Below are positions 12,834 to 16,498 of a DNA stretch of 16,498 nucleotides, piece by piece. The translations under genes were made by a program, and so were the position numbers. Under the pieces are notes generated by a model. That model worked only from the letters and a program-made list of their open reading frames with translations, was not told the origin of the DNA and did not search any database. Numbering within the stretch: position 1 is the first letter of the stretch; each line of letters opens with the position of its first letter. Origin of the DNA: Myxococcales bacterium (lineage in GTDB: Bacteria; Myxococcota_C; UBA6777); NCBI GenBank assembly GCA_027005175.1, contig JALTMC010000434.1:1-16498 (forward strand). The letters are read 5' to 3'.

Positions 12834-15068
12834 ATGTTGACCCCAAAATCGATATCCCACACCGCAGAGACTCACCGCCTTCATTTTGTTTGGACCTTGG
12901 GTACAGCCGTGCTGTTGTATGGACTGTTATACCGAGCACGCCTCTTTTATAACCTCTACTATGCATCACCACCCTACCGTGCCTTCAATCCACAAAAGGA
13001 TGCTTTTGTGAGCCTCCTTCAGTCCCTGTGGACAGAGTGGGCCTGGGCCATACAAGTTGCGGCAATAGGCTGGTTACTTTGGGCTCTCGGCTCTCTCCTG
13101 CTCCCCAAACAACAACAACTTCAACGCTTCTTTTCTCTTCTTGGTTGGATAAGCCTACACATCTTTTTTGTCGCCGGAGCCTTCCTCTACGGCAGCCACT
13201 TGCGTGTGATGTTTGCGATGCAAAGTGGGTTGACCTATGACCTCTGGTCAGAAGGCATCGATGCCTTTGCTCCCGCCGACATCCTCACCTTTTTATCCTT
13301 CACAGACACCATCTACCTCCTCCTCCCACTGCTCTTATTTTGGCTACTTTGGAAACTACCCCTCTCATGGCGCCCCTGGCGCAATCGCTCTGTCCTCCTC
13401 GGCTCTCTCACGCTTCTCTTGCTCGCACTGCTTCCTCTCTCTTCTCGTGCAGCAAAGCTCGACAGTGCCGTCACCATGACTCCCATTCAATTCCTTGTCT
13501 CAGACTATCTCAAAACCACCAAAGCCCTACACTCCTCCGACAGCCTCGGTCCAAAGAGGCTCCCACCCCGCCGAAAAAGAAAAACGACAAAGCCCACGAG
13601 ACATCGAGACATCAAACAACCCAAACGACCCAAACCTCCTGCACGTATGATTTGGGAAGGTCGCTCTCCTGAGCAAACCATGAAACTGATCGATTCAGCC
13701 TTTCTTCAGTCAGCACTCATCACCAAAAACATTCCAACAGCGACACCTCCACAGGACAACACCAACACCAACACCAACACCAACACCAACACCAACACCA
13801 ACACCAACACCAAGTCTGAGACCCAACGTACAACCAAGGCCGAGTATAAGACCAAGACGAAAGACAAGACCAGGGCAAAACATAAGACGAATCCGCAGTG
13901 GAACCTGATATTTTATATGTTGGAGAGTGTGGGGACACGGTATATCTTTGACCGCTCACGAAGCCATCGAATGCCCATGAAGTTTCTACAATCCATCGCC
14001 AAGAGAGGCTGGTTTTTTACCAATCACTACTCGGCAGCCAACAGCAGTCCTCGTGCGATTTTCTCGATGTTGACGGGGTTATACCCATCTCCACGCCTCA
14101 CCATGGTCGAGATGAAGCGAACGATCTGTGCCCCGAGCTTATACGACTTTCTGAGCAAAACACATCACGACAGCTTCTTTATGACACCGGGCTCACTTAG
14201 CTGGTATTTTCCGAAATATTTCTTTCGCAACAACGGACCGAAGCACCTCATTGGTGCAAGAAAATTCCGTCGTTACAAACGCTATGGTTCATTCCCCAAT
14301 GAGATCGATGTACACACCTCTTTGATTCGCAGAATACAGGGGCAGAGAGAGCCATTTCTGGCATCCTATTTGAGCTTTCTCCCTCACGGGCCCTACGATG
14401 ATTACGGTCCGAAATACCGTATCATCCGCAACATCAAAAGAGACATCAACCGGTACTACAACAATCTCTATGTTTTGGATCTACAGATCAAACGTCTCTT
14501 TCAGTCTCTGAAAAGATCCGGTCGGCTCAAGCGAACCATCATCGTCTTTGTTGGCGACCACGGACAGGCCTTTGGTCAGCATCGTCGCAACTGGGGTCAC
14601 TCTCGCAAAAGTTACAATGAAAACTACCACGCTCCCCTTATTATCTACCAACCGAGACTATTCAAACCTCGCGTGATAAAACGTCGAACAAGCCATGTGG
14701 ACATCTTGCCCACCTTACTCGACGTCCTCAAGATCCCATACAACCCACTCTTGCTCCAAGGCGAGTCCCTGTTCCAAGATAGATTTTATCGCAAACAAAT
14801 CTTTATGTATGGCAATGAAAGCACCCTATCCCTTATCGACAAAGACAATATCAAGATGCAGTACCTGGTCAAACGCCGACGCTGTTGGGTCTATGACCTG
14901 AACGACGATCCCGACGAGAAGGTCCGCCTCTCCTGCCGCTCCTTCCAAGAACAGCGCAAAGCTCTCCGACTCTACCTCAGGCAACAACGACGCCTACGCA
15001 AAAAATACAACCGTTCTTGCCGCCAAAAGAAACCCTTCTTCGGCCTCAAGCATCCAGGACTCGAATAA
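12834..15068 (+). CDS. LtaS/sulfatase-type membrane enzyme (alkaline phosphatase superfamily)
   Basis: I start at the ATG at 12834 (744 residues, AGGA just before it) rather than the in-frame TTG at 12789. Five membrane segments are likely at about 18-42, 70-90, 100-120, 158-174 and 186-203, followed by a basic Lys/Arg/Pro linker, nine Asn-Thr repeats (309-326) and a Lys/Thr-rich stretch to about 353. The periplasmic catalytic domain starts at WNLIFYMLESVG with Glu364 as metal ligand. AANSSPRAIFSMLTGLYP (401-418) carries the nucleophile region, with Ser404 or Ser405 in place of formylglycine-forming Cys. FLPHGPYDD (516-523) and VGDHGQAFGQH (573-583) with NWGHS give the remaining metal and substrate residues. 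This layout is that of lipoteichoic acid synthase and other phosphoglycerol transferases, so a phospholipid-headgroup transferase is more likely than a sulfatase. It is third in the PLD-CBM20 operon. Confidence 0.85.
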   Translation: MLTPKSISHTAETHRLHFVWTLGTAVLLYGLLYRARLFYNLYYASPPYRAFNPQKDAFVSLLQSLWTEWAWAIQVAAIGWLLWALGSLLLPKQQQLQRFFSLLGWISLHIFFVAGAFLYGSHLRVMFAMQSGLTYDLWSEGIDAFAPADILTFLSFTDTIYLLLPLLLFWLLWKLPLSWRPWRNRSVLLGSLTLLLLALLPLSSRAAKLDSAVTMTPIQFLVSDYLKTTKALHSSDSLGPKRLPPRRKRKTTKPTRHRDIKQPKRPKPPARMIWEGRSPEQTMKLIDSAFLQSALITKNIPTATPPQDNTNTNTNTNTNTNTNTNTKSETQRTTKAEYKTKTKDKTRAKHKTNPQWNLIFYMLESVGTRYIFDRSRSHRMPMKFLQSIAKRGWFFTNHYSAANSSPRAIFSMLTGLYPSPRLTMVEMKRTICAPSLYDFLSKTHHDSFFMTPGSLSWYFPKYFFRNNGPKHLIGARKFRRYKRYGSFPNEIDVHTSLIRRIQGQREPFLASYLSFLPHGPYDDYGPKYRIIRNIKRDINRYYNNLYVLDLQIKRLFQSLKRSGRLKRTIIVFVGDHGQAFGQHRRNWGHSRKSYNENYHAPLIIYQPRLFKPRVIKRRTSHVDILPTLLDVLKIPYNPLLLQGESLFQDRFYRKQIFMYGNESTLSLIDKDNIKMQYLVKRRRCWVYDLNDDPDEKVRLSCRSFQEQRKALRLYLRQQRRLRKKYNRSCRQKKPFFGLKHPGLE
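13758..13811 (+). repeat. Hexanucleotide microsatellite (AACACC)9 encoding nine Asn-Thr pairs
   Basis: Nine uninterrupted AACACC units lie in the linker between membrane and catalytic domains of the LtaS-like gene. Six is a multiple of three, so length change alters only the linker and not the frame. Confidence 0.95.
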
Positions 15069-15195
15069 ACTCTCACTATTCCTGTGTCCCATCAAACACC
15101 AAACTCTCACTATTCCTGCATTCCATCAAACACCAAACTCTCACTATTCCTGTGTCCCATCAAACACCAAACTCTCACTATTCCTGTGTTCCATC
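15067..15195. repeat. 34-bp tandem repeat, 3.8 copies, across two convergent gene ends
   Basis: Copies start at 15067, 15101, 15135 and 15169; the last is partial (27 bases). Copies 1 and 3 are identical over most of their length; copy 2 differs at three or four bases in the middle. There are no spacers. The first copy begins within the stop codon of the LtaS-like gene, and the last holds the final codons and TAG stop of the minus-strand PhnA-like gene. Confidence 0.9.
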
Positions 15196-15546
15196 GATCA
15201 TCTTGGCGTTTTCGATGGCCTCCTCGGCCCAGGGTTCATCGATTTGTTCGAGGATACGAACAGCAGCTCTGCGAACAGGCGTGATCTCACTCCAAACAGC
15301 GGTTTGAAGATAGTGAAGGGTCTCGCTTTTAAGTTGACGCCCTTCCAGATGGTCAAAGACAAGGGGACACACCATCACAACATGGTCCAGGCTGGGTTCA
15401 ACTTTGGGTCCTTCCAGATCAAAGATCTGCAATGGCCCGCTTTCTTCGGAGAGTTCACACTTACTCCTGGCTCTGCGTGCCAGGTCTTTCCCCAGCCCGT
15501 TGAGAGCGTCCAGATAAGCATCGTGTTTGTCGCGTCCTTTGGCCAT
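15178..15546 (-). CDS. PhnA-like protein with degenerate zinc ribbon
   Basis: The start at 15546 is preceded by AGAAAGG with seven bases of spacing, which decides it over the ATG at 15567. The 122-residue cytoplasmic product matches the PhnA/YjdM-associated family as I remember it: MAKGRDKHDAYLDALNGLGK at the start, DLARRARSKCEL, then a C-terminal TAVWSEITPVRRAAVRILEQ. In the family the first part usually reads CELC and a second CxxC follows about 30 residues later. Here the positions are C30-E-L-S33 and C60-P-L-V63, so two of four zinc ligands are missing. The fold may have lost its zinc, or the family link is distant. PhnA is named from phosphonate operons but its role is not settled, and nothing here shows phosphonate metabolism. 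It has its own promoter. Confidence 0.65.
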   Translation of the reverse strand: MAKGRDKHDAYLDALNGLGKDLARRARSKCELSEESGPLQIFDLEGPKVEPSLDHVVMVCPLVFDHLEGRQLKSETLHYLQTAVWSEITPVRRAAVRILEQIDEPWAEEAIENAKMIDGTQE

Positions 15547-15553
15547 CAAAGTA

Positions 15554-15560
15554 CCTTTCT
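15554..15560 (-). promoter_or_regulatory. Ribosome binding site deciding the start of the PhnA-like gene
   Basis: On the minus strand AGAAAGG lies seven bases before the ATG at 15546. The upstream in-frame ATG at 15567 has no Shine-Dalgarno sequence. Confidence 0.7.
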
Positions 15561-15591
15561 TTTCCATGAGACAGAAATCAATGATACAAGT

Positions 15592-15619
15592 CTTATAAGC
15601 AGTATCAGATGTGAGTCAA
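15592..15619 (-). promoter_or_regulatory. Sigma70-type promoter of the PhnA-like gene
   Basis: On the minus strand TTGACT (15619-15614) and TATAAG (15597-15592) are 16 bases apart. The layout copies the promoter at 10061 (same -35 hexamer, same spacing). The start would fall near 15585 and leave a leader of about 40 bases. Confidence 0.65.
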
Positions 15620-15650
15620 CAAGTGGTCATTATTCACCATAGAGGTCTTG

Positions 15651-15716
15651 CCCTCTCCCTCCCCCAATCCGGGCGTAATTTACAGGGATTCTGCCCGGCC
15701 CGCGATCGGGAGAGGG
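15651..15716. other. 66-bp nested inverted repeat upstream of the MopE-repeat lipoprotein gene
   Basis: CCCTCTCCC (15651-15659) pairs with GGGAGAGGG (15708-15716), and inside it CCGGGC (15669-15674) pairs with GCCCGG (15693-15698). It lies 19 bases before the ribosome binding site of the next gene. It could be a leader structure, a terminator for minus-strand transcripts or a protein site; nothing decides between these. Confidence 0.45.
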
Positions 15717-15750
15717 TTTCCACACCCATAGCATAAGAGGTTTTTTTCTG

Positions 15751-16498
15751 ATGAATCACAAGATGTTCCCGAGCAAGGCCCGCACCGCGCAAGATCGTTG
15801 GTTTGTATGTTGTTTGAGTATCCTATGTTTGGGTATACTGAGCACTGGATGTTCCAACGCAATCACCATTGGTGGTGGTAGTGAGTTTACTTTTCCAAAG
15901 AATGACGGTAGCACCGGAAGCACAACAGATGACACAACGACACCGGAGATCCGCCCTCCACACCCTGATCAGCTCCAGCCTCCTCCCGATCGCACTCAGC
16001 CTCCTCCCGATCGCACTCAGCCTCCTCCCGATCGCACTCAGCCTCCTCCCGATCGCACTCAGCCTCCTCCCGATCGTAGGTTGCCTGGTTGCCCAGGAAC
16101 ATGCAAGCCCGGTCAACGTCGAAATTGCTACACCGGCCCAGCTCCGACCTTGGGAAAAGGATTGTGCAAAGCAGGTGTTCAGATCTGTGACACCCAATGC
16201 AACTGGGGTGGATGTCTTGGTGAAGTGAAGCCTGCTGCCGAAGCCTGCGACACCCTCGACAACGATTGTGATGGCAAGATCGATGAGACCTTTCCCGGTG
16301 CCGGGAAGACATGCAAGGTAGGTGCACGTCCTGGCGTGTGTGGCACGGGCAAGACAGTATGTCAGAAAGGCAAGCTTGTCTGTGCTACAGAACCTATCGG
16401 TCCTGAAGTATGTGACGGCAAAGACAACAACTGTGATGGCAAGGTCGACAATATCCCCGACTCCGGAAAGGCCTGTACTGTTCCTGGCGGACAGGGTG
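15751..16498 (+). CDS. MopE-repeat lipoprotein (3' end outside window)
   Basis: The frame from the ATG at 15751 is open to the window end (249 residues seen). AGAGG (15736-15740) precedes it by ten bases, seven of them T. Residues 15-34 form a lipoprotein signal with lipobox LSTGC (Cys34). A Thr/Gly/Asp-rich segment follows, then QPPPDRT five times (76-110, last copy ending RR). After it comes a Cys-rich region: CPGTCKPGQRRNC, then the MopE-type metal-binding motifs CDTLDNDCDGKIDE (166-179) and CDGKDNNCDGKVDN (221-234), separated by CxxG-rich spacers. Such repeats are common in surface or periplasmic proteins of Myxococcota; in the MopE protein of Methylococcus they relate to copper binding. 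The Asp pattern would equally suit calcium. It is likely anchored at a membrane and exposed; more repeats are expected beyond the window. Confidence 0.85.
   Translation, partial: MNHKMFPSKARTAQDRWFVCCLSILCLGILSTGCSNAITIGGGSEFTFPKNDGSTGSTTDDTTTPEIRPPHPDQLQPPPDRTQPPPDRTQPPPDRTQPPPDRTQPPPDRRLPGCPGTCKPGQRRNCYTGPAPTLGKGLCKAGVQICDTQCNWGGCLGEVKPAAEACDTLDNDCDGKIDETFPGAGKTCKVGARPGVCGTGKTVCQKGKLVCATEPIGPEVCDGKDNNCDGKVDNIPDSGKACTVPGGQG
15976..16080 (+). repeat. 21-bp tandem repeat, five copies, encoding QPPPDRT
   Basis: Copies at 15976, 15997, 16018 and 16039 are identical; the fifth (16060-16080) differs in its last codons and ends in Arg-Arg. The in-frame repeat makes a stiff Pro-rich stalk just after the lipid anchor. 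Confidence 0.95.

Noticed and set aside
15823-16327. Minus-strand frames with repeated Arg-Leu-Ser or Glu-Ala-Glu units under the MopE lipoprotein
   Set aside because: The 21-bp repeat is open in several frames; only the plus frame from 15751 has SD, lipobox and MopE motifs.

Overview
The window looks like chromosomal DNA of a member of the Myxococcota or a related deltaproteobacterial lineage with moderate GC (about half by eye; not counted). The reasons are a degenerate Ser/Thr-kinase gene coupled to a HEAT-type protein gene, a lipoprotein carrying MopE-type Cys/Asp repeats, a beta-class DNA methyltransferase, and many short tandem duplications. No rRNA, tRNA, CRISPR array or transposase gene was found.

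Layout. (1) 1-4156: two translationally coupled genes for membrane proteins anchored by their C-terminus. The first is a pseudokinase that has lost all the key catalytic residues; the second has a HEAT-like helical region. Both carry short threonine-containing repeats in disordered linkers. (2) 4157-6147: a good sigma70-type promoter, a lipoprotein TIM-barrel glycosidase of GH113 type, a 19-bp repeat present six times, and a RidA-family gene. (3) 6155-6298, minus strand: a 47-residue single-pass membrane protein. (4) 6504-8247: a small HNH nuclease gene converging on a DNA methyltransferase gene. (5) 8248-9820: a divergent intergenic region with a duplicated 52-bp dyad element, then a condensation-superfamily acyltransferase. 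(6) 9821-10155: a 137-bp element closed by a perfect 16-bp inverted repeat, followed by a near-consensus promoter. (7) 10156-15068: a three-gene operon of a PLD-like protein with a C-terminal CBM20 starch-binding domain, a secreted endonuclease/exonuclease/phosphatase (EEP) protein, and a polytopic LtaS/sulfatase-type membrane enzyme. (8) 15067-15546: a 34-bp tandem repeat spanning both convergent stop codons, then a PhnA-like protein with a broken zinc ribbon on the minus strand with its own promoter. (9) 15751 to the end: the start of a MopE-repeat lipoprotein, cut by the window edge.

The best candidates for something undescribed are the PLD-CBM20/EEP/LtaS-like operon, which puts three unrelated phosphodiester-acting folds under one promoter, and the structured inverted-repeat element just upstream of it. 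The pseudokinase/HEAT pair with its repeated Thr motifs is a second candidate system. Functions of both are inference; folds and motifs are read from the sequence.
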